From: Agarophyton chilense
Taxonomy: Eukaryota > Rhodophyta > Florideophyceae > Gracilariales > Gracilariaceae
Reading direction: 5' to 3'
Assembly (NCBI GenBank): GCA_030374765.1
Contig: JARGXX010000071.1
Location: 682,001-746,000, forward strand
DNA length: 64,000 bases
The notes below the pieces were generated by a model that searched no databases, was not told the DNA's origin, and saw only the letters and a program-made list of their open reading frames with translations. Within the stretch, counting starts at the first letter, position 1; each line of letters begins with the position of its first letter. The position numbers and the translations under genes were made by a program. Positions 9,277 to 19,749 of the stretch are shown in pieces.

Positions 9277-10272
9277 ATGACTTCACATTTGAGCTTGTTC
9301 GTCGTTGGTATTATGTATACGTTTGGGATTGCTGTTTTGGTCCATGGACAGTCTACCGAACCGGGTGAGGCTGGGGCATGTGTGATGACGGAGACTTCCT
9401 GCCCTTGTGCTCAGATGCAGGGCCCCGGTACATGCGTCAAACACAAAGGAAACAACATGTGCTCCATGGAAGCATGCACGCCTTCATATCGATGTGACTG
9501 TCTGGGGTATGAAATGTGCAAGCGATCTCCATGCTCAATTTACTCCAAGAACAAAGATGTCGTTCCAAGTGGCACTGATTTGTTCGCGTGCCATCTTATT
9601 CCCATCGACTCAAATGCAGTGTGTACCACATTTGATCACGTAATGGACACAGTCCAAGCTGTAGAGAACATGTACACTGCTGTCATCAGTGCAAACGATG
9701 CTGCCTCTTTTCTGATGATGGAAGCGTACGAAACTGTGGCAGCGATTGAATCCGATATCATTGCCGTAAATGATGCTCTGAGGAATATTGAATCATCCAG
9801 AAACCAAATGACCCAACAGGAGAAGGATGATATCGAGAAACAAGCGGAAGCTGTCATCTCGTCTGTGGCTGATTCTGGCCAGCTAGCTCTCAAGGCAAGC
9901 CATGAGGCAGAAAAAGTCTACCAAGCAAGTCGCGATGTCGCTGAGCTACGTGATGACATAAAGAAAGCTGATGTGAGGGCCAAGACTGTCAAACAAACTC
10001 TGAATGAAGCTCAGAAACGTGCAGAGGGGAGCAATGAAAAGTGCACACAGTGCGATTCCCTAAAGGCTGAACTCGAAGGCATTGAGAAGGTCCGTAAGGA
10101 AGCCGTCCTGAAAGCAGCAGATATATCAAGAAAGAGTCGTGAATACAACGGGAACGCAGGTGAATACCGTAATAAGGTTCTCGATAATCGTTCAAGAGCT
10201 CAGGAGGGAAAGCAAAACTTACTTTCGAAGATTGAGGAAATCAAGAAGCGTGTCATCAACGTTAGTATTTAA
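9277..10272 (+). CDS. Secreted Cys-rich/coiled-coil protein B (paralogue of the gene at 5473)
   Basis: The 331-residue product has the same plan as gene A. A signal peptide (~1-24, LSLFVVGIMYTFGIAVLVHG) precedes a ten-Cys module with the shared string TETSCPC, then TCVKHKGNNMC, ACTPSYRCDCLGYEMC and SPCSIYS. Next come the conserved CHLIP and later Cys pair, and a long Ala/Glu/Lys helical region with coiled-coil heptads (~150-325) carrying CTQCDSLKAELE, matching CTECPALKATIE in A. The ATG at 9277 is preferred over an upstream in-frame TTG because it opens directly on the signal peptide. Cys spacing in the head is conserved between paralogues while the helical part is diverged, so the head is probably the constrained functional module. 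Family unknown; extracellular location inferred. Confidence 0.8.
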   Translation: MTSHLSLFVVGIMYTFGIAVLVHGQSTEPGEAGACVMTETSCPCAQMQGPGTCVKHKGNNMCSMEACTPSYRCDCLGYEMCKRSPCSIYSKNKDVVPSGTDLFACHLIPIDSNAVCTTFDHVMDTVQAVENMYTAVISANDAASFLMMEAYETVAAIESDIIAVNDALRNIESSRNQMTQQEKDDIEKQAEAVISSVADSGQLALKASHEAEKVYQASRDVAELRDDIKKADVRAKTVKQTLNEAQKRAEGSNEKCTQCDSLKAELEGIEKVRKEAVLKAADISRKSREYNGNAGEYRNKVLDNRSRAQEGKQNLLSKIEEIKKRVINVSI

Positions 10273-10845
10273 GATCCCGAACTCAATCGCTTCATCGAAA
10301 TATTTGCGTCTTCTGGCTAGATTGCAACCGAAACACTAAACCTATTAGAGACTAGTCGAGTAAACAACTGTCTTTTGATCATGTTTGAGGAAGGAGTATG
10401 TCGCACTTTCCATCCAGCCCCATGCCAAGAGCAGTATTTCTTTATCCAGAGGCACAGCATGCGCAATGTTGTATCGTGATACATGCGCAGGCTATTGTCA
10501 GTCTGAAGTAACCATCAAATGGGAGGAAGAGGAAATGTAGATGTTGTGCCTCTATTTCTTTGAAGTTGTTGCACACCTAGTAAATGTGTCTAGCTAAAGA
10601 TTATAGTCATCATCGTGTTTTCCGATGCGGCTAATCCTTTGACGAAGAAATTTTTGTCTGGGCAGATAGACTGTCGTGGTCTGTCTCATCCATCATAGAC
10701 ATGAGACAGATATTCATGCCCGTTCTTTTTTTTAAACGACGCCTTCACACGACGGATTTAGGGGGGTTTTTCAGGGGTTCCAAATCCATGGAAATATTTA
10801 TCAAACAGATACTCCCATGAAAGCGCTGCACACCCACAAGGGAGT
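10273..10845. other. Intergenic
   Basis: The 570-bp gap between Cys-rich gene B and the phosphatase gene is AT-rich with only short frames. It contains a T-rich run (TTCTTTTTTTTAAACG, ~10724) and no recognisable element. Confidence 0.35.
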
Positions 10846-12042
10846 ATGCCATGCGACTGGTGCGGAAACCTATCTATCATGGGAACGGAAATGACATCCA
10901 TGGAAGGGGCTGGTGCACAGCCTCCCGCCAACCCAGTGGTACGCGCGTTTCGCATTTGGGCGCAGACGCTCTTCTTTTCGCAACCCCTCTGCAAGACAAC
11001 CAGTTGCTCTGATCGCGATGTAGCACTGGGAAGTCTGCTGAAACGTATCCTACCTCCAGCCAGTGCCCGAGCTCTACCTCCATCGGAGTCGATCCCCTCA
11101 TTTACGCCGGTTGCGGCGCGGTTTCCAGCGGCCAAGCGCATAGTTGCCATTGGCGATGTTCATGGCGACGTAAAGGCATTTCGTACAGCCTTGCGTTCTG
11201 CCAACATACTTGACAGAAATGACAAATGGATTGGAGGAGAAACCGTACTCGTACAGGTTGGTGACGTACTGGACCGCGGAAGTCAGGAGCGTGCTGCGTA
11301 TCGTCTCTTATTCAATCTACAGGACACTGCACCGCAATCAGGCGGAGCTGTTCACATTTTGTTAGGAAACCATGAAGTCATGAATGCGCGCATGGACTTT
11401 CGCTACGTTTCACGAGGTGGGTTTGACGATTTCCGCGGCGTTCGTGCCGGCGCGAGGTTCCCACCCCGCGTAGTGCAAGCCATTCGCTCTTTGGAACCAT
11501 TCAAAAGAGCTCGTGCAGTAGCTCTTCTCCCAGGAGGATCATTAGCTGTCGAACTGGCACACCGTGCTCGCGTAGCAATTATTGTTGGTGATAACGTGTT
11601 TGTTCATGCGGGTCTTAAAAAGAACCATCTCCTAGATCAAATGACATGTCGCAAAGGATCAGATAGTGTCCTCAACACTTTGAATGAACGCACAAGCACA
11701 TTTTTGATGGGCATGGGCACCCTTCCACAGGCTTTGCGAGGAAAAGATAGCCCGATATGGATGCGAGATTACTCACGCCCTCCCAGGCCAAATCCACGGA
11801 GCGAAATGTGTGTGATGCTGGAGGATACTCTGAAATTCTTACGTGCGAAGCGTATGATTGTCGGACACACGCCACAACTGCAAGGAATTAACTCGGCGTG
11901 CGGGGGGCGAGTGTGGAGAATTGACACCGGCATGAGTGCGATATATGGTGGTGTTCCAGAGGCATTTGAAATCAACAGGAATGGACAAGTTCGGATTCAT
12001 ACACCACAAGGGGTCATGGATGGTTCAAAGCGTTTTCAGTGA
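10846..12042 (+). CDS. Shewanella-like protein phosphatase (SLP, PPP-type metallophosphatase)
   Basis: The 398-residue protein has the PPP metal-binding motifs in order: IGDVHGD (~103), VGDVLDRG (~139), LGNHEVMNAR (~173) and VGHTPQ (~338), followed by RIDTGMS. Spacing and the wording of the second motif, plus VSRGG in the middle, fit the Shewanella-like phosphatase branch found in bacteria, plants, algae and apicomplexans rather than PP1/PP2A/calcineurin. Plant SLP1 is chloroplastic. Here the first ~90 residues precede the domain and lack similarity, so they could be a targeting leader, but this is not certain. The likely role is protein phosphatase with two bound metal ions. The gene is tail-to-tail with the HutX-like gene, with 37 bp between the stops. 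Confidence 0.87.
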   Translation: MPCDWCGNLSIMGTEMTSMEGAGAQPPANPVVRAFRIWAQTLFFSQPLCKTTSCSDRDVALGSLLKRILPPASARALPPSESIPSFTPVAARFPAAKRIVAIGDVHGDVKAFRTALRSANILDRNDKWIGGETVLVQVGDVLDRGSQERAAYRLLFNLQDTAPQSGGAVHILLGNHEVMNARMDFRYVSRGGFDDFRGVRAGARFPPRVVQAIRSLEPFKRARAVALLPGGSLAVELAHRARVAIIVGDNVFVHAGLKKNHLLDQMTCRKGSDSVLNTLNERTSTFLMGMGTLPQALRGKDSPIWMRDYSRPPRPNPRSEMCVMLEDTLKFLRAKRMIVGHTPQLQGINSACGGRVWRIDTGMSAIYGGVPEAFEINRNGQVRIHTPQGVMDGSKRFQ

Positions 12043-12079
12043 TTGTGTACGAATTTTTGTTTATCAAGAGGACTATTAG

Positions 12080-12649
12080 TTACTCCCCAAAGAAGAATTG
12101 CTCCGAATCACCGACATAGTCAGTTTTGAGTGCCTTCCAAGCGTTGGTCCTTTCTTCCGAGATGTCAGTTGGTGTTTTATCCCATTGTAGGAAGAGGGAT
12201 AGAATGACGTTGGATCGGTCTTTTCCCAGCAACCGAATAATATATGTTGTGGACTTAGTAGAGTCTCGACTCACGCCCGTCTCAAACGTTGCACCACTAA
12301 ACCCATCTAAAAGCAGATGCATGTCAAGATTGATAGAACTATCTATCAAATTCGCATACTCTCCGTTGCGCACTTCAGCATAGAACAAACCGTCAAAGGT
12401 AGCCACAGATTCCATTATGACAGCCTCATTGCGCCCAATGAGACGCATGTTTCCCAGCGCCTTGAGTCGGTCAAGGAATTGCTTCTTCGGCGTGTCAGCC
12501 ACAGTCGTGCGGGTGGGGGCGGCCATCCGAAGTGGAGATGAGCGGGCACGTCGTAAAGGTGGAACAACGACCCCGTTCCGGTGGACATCAAGAAACGAAG
12601 AGCGACATCTGGCACGTAAAAGAGGTGATATGGTACTGATGAAAGCCAT
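12080..12649 (-). CDS. HutX/ChuX-like heme-utilisation family protein, probably plastid-targeted
   Basis: The 189-residue product begins with an Arg/Ser-rich, acid-poor leader (MAFISTISPLLRARCRSSFL and on to ~residue 45) that looks like a plastid or mitochondrial transit peptide. The mature part (~55-180) carries RLKALGNMRLIGRNEAVIME, LFYAEVRNGEYANLID, DMHLLLDGFSGATFETG and TYIIRLLGKD. This pattern resembles the ChuX/HutX (DUF1008) proteins of bacteria and cyanobacteria, which bind heme or act as cytosolic heme carriers. Assignment rests on pattern memory, not a search. With a leader, it suggests a plastid protein of cyanobacterial ancestry. Its upstream region (12650-13278) is shared divergently with REV3. 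Confidence 0.55.
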   Translation of the reverse strand: MAFISTISPLLRARCRSSFLDVHRNGVVVPPLRRARSSPLRMAAPTRTTVADTPKKQFLDRLKALGNMRLIGRNEAVIMESVATFDGLFYAEVRNGEYANLIDSSINLDMHLLLDGFSGATFETGVSRDSTKSTTYIIRLLGKDRSNVILSLFLQWDKTPTDISEERTNAWKALKTDYVGDSEQFFFGE

Positions 12650-13278
12650 TGTGGTATTGTTATCTCCGAAAGAGTCCAGTCCTCGCCAACTTCAATGTAA
12701 GAAGTTGGTCAGTTCGAGAAGAATTTGGTGAAACTTATGTGAGAGTCGCCGATGCTTCCCGTTTGCGTTCTTTGTTTGGGAATGGGAGACTGATCGCAAA
12801 TAGGTAAAACACCTGAGATGAACGAGATGTGTGATTGCCCTGCTGTCGACGCGAGCTTGATCTTTTCCTTACAGCTCCTGCTCGTTTTCTGTAATTCCAC
12901 TTCCTGGCTTGTGATGATACATGGTGTGCTCTGCATGCTGCTCTGTATTCACAAGTAGTTGAAATTCGTACGAATGGTGGCAGTCTAACCCATCTCCACT
13001 CTTCTGCTGCAGCGCTTCATTGATGTTTCCTGTTCGTAATACGAACCTTGTGAAGCAAGTCGAAGAAGGTTGTGAGCTCTGGGGTGCTTTCTTCGGGCGA
13101 CAAAAACGAGGCTGCATCAGCAATTCTGACTCCCCAGATTGCAGTGAGTGCAACTCTCTGTAATTGTTTCTGGTCATCCCTAACTAAGAACAGCCCTTCT
13201 TCAGAATCTTGGCCTCTGCAAGCACAACTACTCGATATTGCCTACAGTCTCATTGAATTCACACCGAGAAGCAAGCAA
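12650..13278. promoter_or_regulatory. Divergent promoter region of HutX-like gene and REV3
   Basis: This 629-bp space separates the two divergent starts. The REV3 frame stays open upstream to ~13072, but those residues lack REV3 similarity. I therefore place the start at the ATG at 13279 and read this stretch as regulatory and 5' UTR. Confidence 0.4.
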
Positions 13279-16200
13279 ATGAGCGCTCAAAGAATCGAAG
13301 GACTTCGAAAAAGCCTTTCCGATGCATTGATCTCAATACGCATCGTGCACATTGACTACTATGAAAACCCCTTGCACAATTATTCATCTTCAACAGCCTT
13401 TCAAGCAGCCCGAATATCATCAAACCTTGTTTCCGATAGGTTGCCGGTCCTACGTATTTTTGGAAGCACTCCTGCAGGGCAAGGTGCATGTCTTCACATA
13501 CACGGAATTCGACCATATCTCTATCTTCCGCTGCCCAAAATCGATCCCTCTGCCTTACTAGCATACACTCGTGAGCTGCATACCTCTTTGGAGTCAGCCC
13601 TTCGTGCTGCATACACACCCGATGGGAATCCAAGACCTTTTATTGCTGACATGAAACCAGTTCTGAAACATGACATATATGGTTATCACCCATCACCTAT
13701 TCCATTTGTTCAAGTATTTGTATATCTCCCGACTACTGTTCAACGCATTTCGGCCATTATTTCACAGAGAGCGCTACCTGAGCATCTTATCCGGCACCAT
13801 CCCCTCCCGTACGCCTCACATGTACCATTTGTACTCCAGTTTCTTTCCGACTTTTCGCTTGCTGGGATGGATTACATTCATTTGTCGCAGGTTCGATTCC
13901 GTGTTCCGCTACCAGAGCCACCGCCTAACGCCGATGTCCTGGGGCACTATGAAAGCCCTTTGGACAAACGAATGTTTTACGACGGTCTGCAAAATACAAA
14001 TACCGATGTACTATGGCCCTTCAGCGTGTCAAAACGGTCTACCTGTGTCCTAGAAATGGATGCGCTTTCCTCACAAATTATGACTGTTGTATCTGAGAAG
14101 CACGGCGCATATAACTTCACATCACGAACTCTAGCGGTGCTGTGGGATGAAGAGAGACTGCGAACAGGGAGCTATCCCGAAAGAAAACAGCCTCGAGAAA
14201 GAGCAGTGAAAGCTGGTGCCCATCTATCGGATGATTACATGAGGAAGCGACTAAACAAGGTGTTAAGGGCACCAGTTAGTTTTTCACCCCCCCAAAACCG
14301 TTCGAATGGTTGCGAGCCGACAGCAACAGCGGCTGAGGAAGTGGATTACGTTGACGATGAATTTGACGATATTGTGAAATACCTTGATGCCTCGAAGCCA
14401 ACCCGGGCGGAAGAAGATGACATCACTCAGTTTGACGAAGATCCAAACCGCATTCTTCATGTTATCGATGGACATGACGAGTTACCTTACGGAGATGATG
14501 AGAATGACGCTCTGGAAGAGCATCATACTATACAGCAAACATGGGCTGATATCGCTGCATGTACCCAGACTGAGTCGCTTGAACAAGAACTTCCTAGTTC
14601 CCAACAGAGTAAGCATCCAACTTTTACTGAGCAAACTTTGACTGAAGACCTTGAGAGCTACGTACCGAAAGGGATAAATGTCGAAACATGGTCTTACCAA
14701 GGTACATGCAATGGTGATTCGGGAGATGTAGGAAAGGTCCAAATAGAAGAAGGTGGACATAAATGTATGGAAGTTGCAACACCAACCAAACTCCAATCGA
14801 ACCGAGATCGAACCCCCAAGAAAGCCGGGCAAAGTAACCTTGCTACCGATGATGATGATTTGGAAGGTGCTGTCCAGAATCGAGCTACTTTTGCGCTGAA
14901 TACAGTACGGAAAAGTGATGGTTCTCAACAAATGCGAAGCCCCGACATTAACGAGGATTCTCTGTGGCCGAACACAGAAACAAGTAAACGTTACAACAGT
15001 TCTGAGATTCAGCACATTCTTCGGCCTTCAACAAGACCCCCAAAGGTTCTAGATATCGATCAAACCTGTTTTACGTCCGATGCGTTCCGAATCAACTATG
15101 AAACACCGTTCTACGGAAACCCCGATGACGAACCAAAGACCGACCATATTTACGCGGGCAGACGGATTGCAGTTAGAAAAGCAGGAGCTAGAGGATATTC
15201 TCCGTTTCCATCAAGTGTAGAGGAAGACGTTCGCCCACGAGTGGAGGTCCTTACCCGTATCGTATGTCCAGTCCAAAAGCCTCCCAGACTTGCAGACCTG
15301 CGTGAAACGCTCTCCCATGAAAAAGACGGTGCCAAGCGTTCAAGAAATCAGCGCAGCATCGATATTGATTCGGCAGGAAGACAGATCAGGAAGGAGGACA
15401 CCAAGTTCTCGTGGCAGCAACTCACATACACTCAGAGTGACACAGCCTTCTACACTCGTTCTTTACCTCGGGCAAATGGAGAATTAGCAAAAATCTTAAA
15501 TGAAGGCGATGACACCTCTTCTACTGACGACCTTCCCACTAGTAACCGCGGAAATAGCAGTCTGGTGACTCCGGGTGAGGAGCAAAGACACTTTTTGGAG
15601 CTTAACAGGCCCCCTTCGCCAAAATATGACGAAGCTTATCAATTCACAGTACACGGTCAGTCTCACAGTTCTCATAAACGTAAGTTCCTCATACCCTTCA
15701 GCCATACACTCATGGGTTTGCTTCCGTCTGTGATATTATTATTGACCCGATACCATGAATTTCATATGTCTTGAAAGGGCGAGGATACGTAAGCCGAGCA
15801 GAGTGTGATATTGCTGGACGTTCTCCGGATCCCCGATTAGATTCTGAAAAGAGAAACCGCACCCTTTCTGCGTCACAGTCTCCGCACATGCATCAAAATT
15901 TGACAATCATGGCTGTTGAGGTATGCTGCTCTTTGGGATTCGATTTGCGAACTACGCAGAATGCTTTGAACTAGTCAGCATCGAAAGCCTCCCATCGCAA
16001 CGTCGAGGTACTAACCACAAAGAACTTTCCAAACCAATCCCGCATCATTCCGAATTCATTAGGTTCTCGCCTCAAGCTACGGTGATAAACTCCCGGACCC
16101 GGCTCGAAATGGTATCCTGGCCGTTTGCGTCGTGACGAAGACAGATGAGTTCATTACAAGAACAGGAGGGCATGAAGCAGTTACATTTGTGGTCAATCGT

Positions 16201-18573
16201 TCAAAAACACTCGACCCGTCTCGTTCCATACATTCCTGTGAGTCAGAAGTTTCATTATTCGATACATTGGCCAGTCACATTAGGACATGTGATCCCGATG
16301 TGCTTGTCGGCTTTGAAACTCAAAACTCGTCGATCGGATACGTTCTTGAACGTGCGCAGGCCATATGCCACGCCTTTCCGAATTTGGCATCACGCTGGCT
16401 GAAAGAATCATTGTTCACGTCCAGAAATCAAGAACAGAACGTTGACAACCCAGCAGCTGTATATTACCGGCGAAAGGGTGCAGATATCAAAATAACAGGA
16501 AGGCATGTGATAAGTCTCTGGAGAGTTGTACGTAAAGAAGTGAAATTACCGGCTTACGCGAAAGAGACCGTAGCGGAGGAGTTATTCCACACAACCTTCC
16601 CTCGACATGAAAACAAATACTTGGAAGAATGGTTCAGGAGCGATAGCCTATTTAGTCGTGCAATGACCCATCTTTCGCGGCTGGTTTTTCTTGATATCGC
16701 TATCATCAACAAACTTAATGTAATGGGTCGCACTGGTGAGCTTGCTCGTGTGTTTGGTATCGACTTCATGAGCGTATTGACAAGAGGTAGTCAATATCGC
16801 GTGGAAAGTATGATGAGACGAGTGGCGATTGCCAGGGACTTCGTGTTGCTTGCGGCCCCGCGAGAAGAAGTGTTCAAACAACCTGCCGTGGAAGCTTTGC
16901 CGTTGGTCATGGAACCCCAATCTGCTCTCTATGTTGATCCTGTGATTGTCCTTGATTTCCAGAGCCTCTATCCGTCAGTCATCATAGCTCACAATCTCTG
17001 TTTTAGTACAATGATGGGGAGCATAAACAGAATTTCTAGTTGGATAGAGAAACGGCGGATAGGTGTCCGACCCAACTACGAGCCACCGGCAGAAAACGAG
17101 CTTCCGACTTCACCCGGACAAGGGATCTTCATTGCCTCGAATGGAGAGATGTTCGTACAATCAACAGTGCGGAGAGGAATTCTCCCCCAGCTTCTTGAAG
17201 AAATACTTGAAACCAGAGTCATGGTCAAAACGGCAATGAAAAGTGCGAAAGACGAAGCGGTTGTTAATTTGCTCAATGCTAGGCAGTTCGGATTGAAGAT
17301 GATTGCAAACGTGACATACGGATATACATCAGCAAGTTTCTCGGGAAGAATGCCATGCGCAGGGCTTGCTGACACGATTGTACAATGCGGTCGTGATTGT
17401 CTCGAGGATGTCATTCGATACGTTGAAGAAGAGCTCCGCAAGCAAACTGGCGCCACTGTTGTATATGGAGACACAGATTCAGTATTCGTAAAGGTCCCAG
17501 GCGTTACAAGGAATGAAGCGTTCAAAATTGGAGAACAAATCGTTGAGTACGTCGAAAAATCGTTCCCCACTCCGATAACGTTGAAACTGGAAAAAGTGTA
17601 TCATCCATGTCTATTGCAATCTAAGAAAAGATATGTGGGATACAGTTATGAGTCTCCAGAACAGGCAGTTCCAGTATTTGATGCGAAGGGTATAGAGACT
17701 GTTCGAAGGGATTCCTGTCCACTAGTTCAAAAAGCGTTGGAGAAATGCATTCGAGTACTTTTTGAGACAAAGAATGTATCGTTGGTCAAGAACTATGTGC
17801 AGCGATTATGTCGACGGTTGCACCAGGATCGCGTCCCTCTTGCTGATTACATTTTTCGTAAAGAAGTACGCTTGGGATCATACAAAGAAGGTCATCTTCC
17901 ACCAGCAGCGATTGTGGCCACGAAGGCTATCGAACGGGATCCCAGAGCAGTTCCAAGGCATGGGGAGCGCGTCGCTTTTGTCGTGATTTATGAGAGACCA
18001 GGAGCTCCTCTGAAAGACTGTGTCATATCACCCGGAGACTTCGTTTCGTTGTTTCGTCGCGGTAGCGTTCGTTTGAATACCACATATTACATCACAAAGC
18101 AATTACTTCCTGTCCTGAATAGGGTTTTTGCACTCATCGGAGTTCGTGTTGCAGTGTGGTATGCCGATATGCCTAGACCGTCGTTCCATTGGGCCCCACC
18201 CATGGACTTCGAGAGAAAGAAGCTTAGACACAATCAGAGTAACTTAGCCATGTTTTACGATACGGAGAAGTGTGCAATTTGTCATGGAAAGGGCAACGGA
18301 AAGAAGCTTTGCGACGAATGTAGCGAGAATGAGGGTGCAATTCAAGCTTCGCGGTTTATAATTGATATTAGGCTTCGGGAAAGGGAGTTAGAACACTCGA
18401 AACTCATTCGAAAATGTCTTCGATGCATAGGGTTTCAACCGCTCGGAAGGCGTGAGATTTTGTGCGAAAACCTCACATGTCATGTACATGACGATATCTC
18501 AGTTGTAGAGAGAAGTCTGAGAAGCCTCAGCTCTCTTGCAAGCGATGGACATGCATGGAAAGTAGAAAGATGA
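13279..18573 (+). CDS. REV3: DNA polymerase zeta catalytic subunit (three exons)
   Basis: Exons 13279-15679, 15778-15920 and 16063-18573 join in frame to 1684 codons. REV3 performs translesion synthesis as a B-family polymerase with REV7. The N-terminus has VLRIFGSTPAGQGACLHIHG, followed by IRPYLYLPLP, a classic REV3 start. A long, poorly conserved acidic middle follows (~330-790), then the exonuclease-like region. Polymerase motifs are LDFQSLYPSVIIAHN (~1145), QFGLKMIANVTYGY, and VYGDTDSVFVK (~1316). Two C-terminal Cys clusters close the protein: CAICHGKGNGKKLCDEC, and CLRC...CENLTC, which carries the Fe-S/POLD2-POLD3 docking role in the family. Intron 1 is GTAAGT...AAAG (98 bp). Intron 2 is GTATGC...TTAG (142 bp) and restores MAVEV-VLASSYGDKLPDP. 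The protein is about half the length of human REV3L, near that of yeast Rev3. It is tail-to-tail with the NOL12-like gene (27 bp between coding ends). Confidence 0.93.
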
Positions 18574-18600
18574 CATGTACCAATATCTCTTCGAAACACG

Positions 18601-19164
18601 TCATACGGCGTTTTTGCGGGAGTCCTTGCGCCGTTTCATTTTTGCCTTTCGCAAGTTACCTTTGGTTAACATGTGAGTATACGAGATTTTCCGCTTCCAT
18701 GGCTTTTTAATTGGCTTAGCCACTCCCACCTTTGGCGGAGACATTGCTTGGGGCGAGTCTACTAAAACTGATTCAGCTGTTTGCTGGCCTTCATCTTGAG
18801 ATTCGGGCTCCTTCCGTTTAGAAGCACGCGGAAGCATGGTGGGTTTTCCAAAATCAAAGGGTTGAACGGAAGCCGTTACAACTCCATCTAATCCTTCAAA
18901 CTGGGTGGAACGAACAGCGGGGTTTGCCCCATCTGACGCATCTTCATCAGATTCGACTGCAACCCTTTCCCGATTATTACGAAAAACCTCACGGCGTTGT
19001 TTTCTCTCTTCACGCCTTTCCTTTTTCTGTTTCTCGGCCGCAAGTTTTAAAGCTTTCTGTCGACGTTCCATTTTCCTCTGCCGAAAACCTGTTACGAAAT
19101 CGCGATGAGCGTCAGCGGAATAGATTACTGGCGCACCGTGTCGGGTGCGATATGCTGAAGGCAT
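18601..19164 (-). CDS. Nucleolar protein 12 / Rrp17-like ribosome biogenesis factor
   Basis: The 187-residue basic protein has an N-terminal segment DAHRDFVTGFRQRKMERRQK followed by a long Lys/Arg/Glu helix (~20-65). This is the signature of the NOL12/RRP17 family, which in yeast provides a 5'-3' exonuclease activity in 5.8S and 25S rRNA maturation. An acidic, Ser-rich middle and a very basic C-terminus (KKPWKRKISYTHML...KRRKD) fit a nucleolar RNA-binding protein. The ATG at 19164 is chosen over an in-frame TTG six bases upstream. Length is close to that of short family members. Assignment rests on the helix motif and overall composition. Confidence 0.68.
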   Translation of the reverse strand: MPSAYRTRHGAPVIYSADAHRDFVTGFRQRKMERRQKALKLAAEKQKKERREERKQRREVFRNNRERVAVESDEDASDGANPAVRSTQFEGLDGVVTASVQPFDFGKPTMLPRASKRKEPESQDEGQQTAESVLVDSPQAMSPPKVGVAKPIKKPWKRKISYTHMLTKGNLRKAKMKRRKDSRKNAV

Positions 19165-19749
19165 TTTCAATGCTTGAAATATGGCTGAATGCTGAGAGAT
19201 ATCACAAAACGTTTCTCCAAGGATACTATTCGGCTCCAGTTCGCAGATTAGGAAATGAATTATGCCTGTTTAGGTCCGGGATGTCTTCAGATTGCGATCG
19301 TGAAGGATATTTACCCCAAAGGAGAACTTCTTTCCGCGTCACTAGAGAACTTCAACCCCGTATCTCTTCAGTAAAAAGATTTATTTATTGTCGTGAGTCG
19401 GATGGAGAACTCTGAGGCTCACGAAGGCCGTGAGTTTTAAAAGCACTGACAGACCAGGAGGTCGTCGTCGCAACATATAAAAAATCACAGTAAGCATCTA
19501 CGAAGGGTAGCAATCGGTGATTCTCGACTCAGCGCTGGCTTCAGCTCATCAGAATCAAAATACAAAGGCCCCCCCACGACTTGCCGACAATGTAGCAATT
19601 GGAAAAACGCGAACGTATTATTTATGCGAAAATGCCTTCAGTGTGACTGCGAATATCCCGCACGACTCCCAGCGGACAATCAGGATTTTGAAGAAACTAT
19701 TGAAAAAAACGCAGGGTTCTCGAAACCAATTTTCTTCTTCAGCAAAATA
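19165..19749. other. Intergenic between two minus-strand genes
   Basis: This gap holds the upstream region of the NOL12-like gene and the 3' end of the aquaporin gene. Open frames on the plus strand (for example around 18924-19415) are antisense shadows of the NOL12-like gene. No independent feature is seen. Confidence 0.35.

Noticed and set aside
13072-13278. Upstream extension of REV3 to the first in-frame start
   Set aside because: The extra residues have no REV3 similarity and the family N-terminus begins shortly after the ATG at 13279.
17076-17570. Antisense frame of 164 codons opposite the REV3 polymerase domain
   Set aside because: Shadow of conserved coding sequence on the other strand; no independent features.
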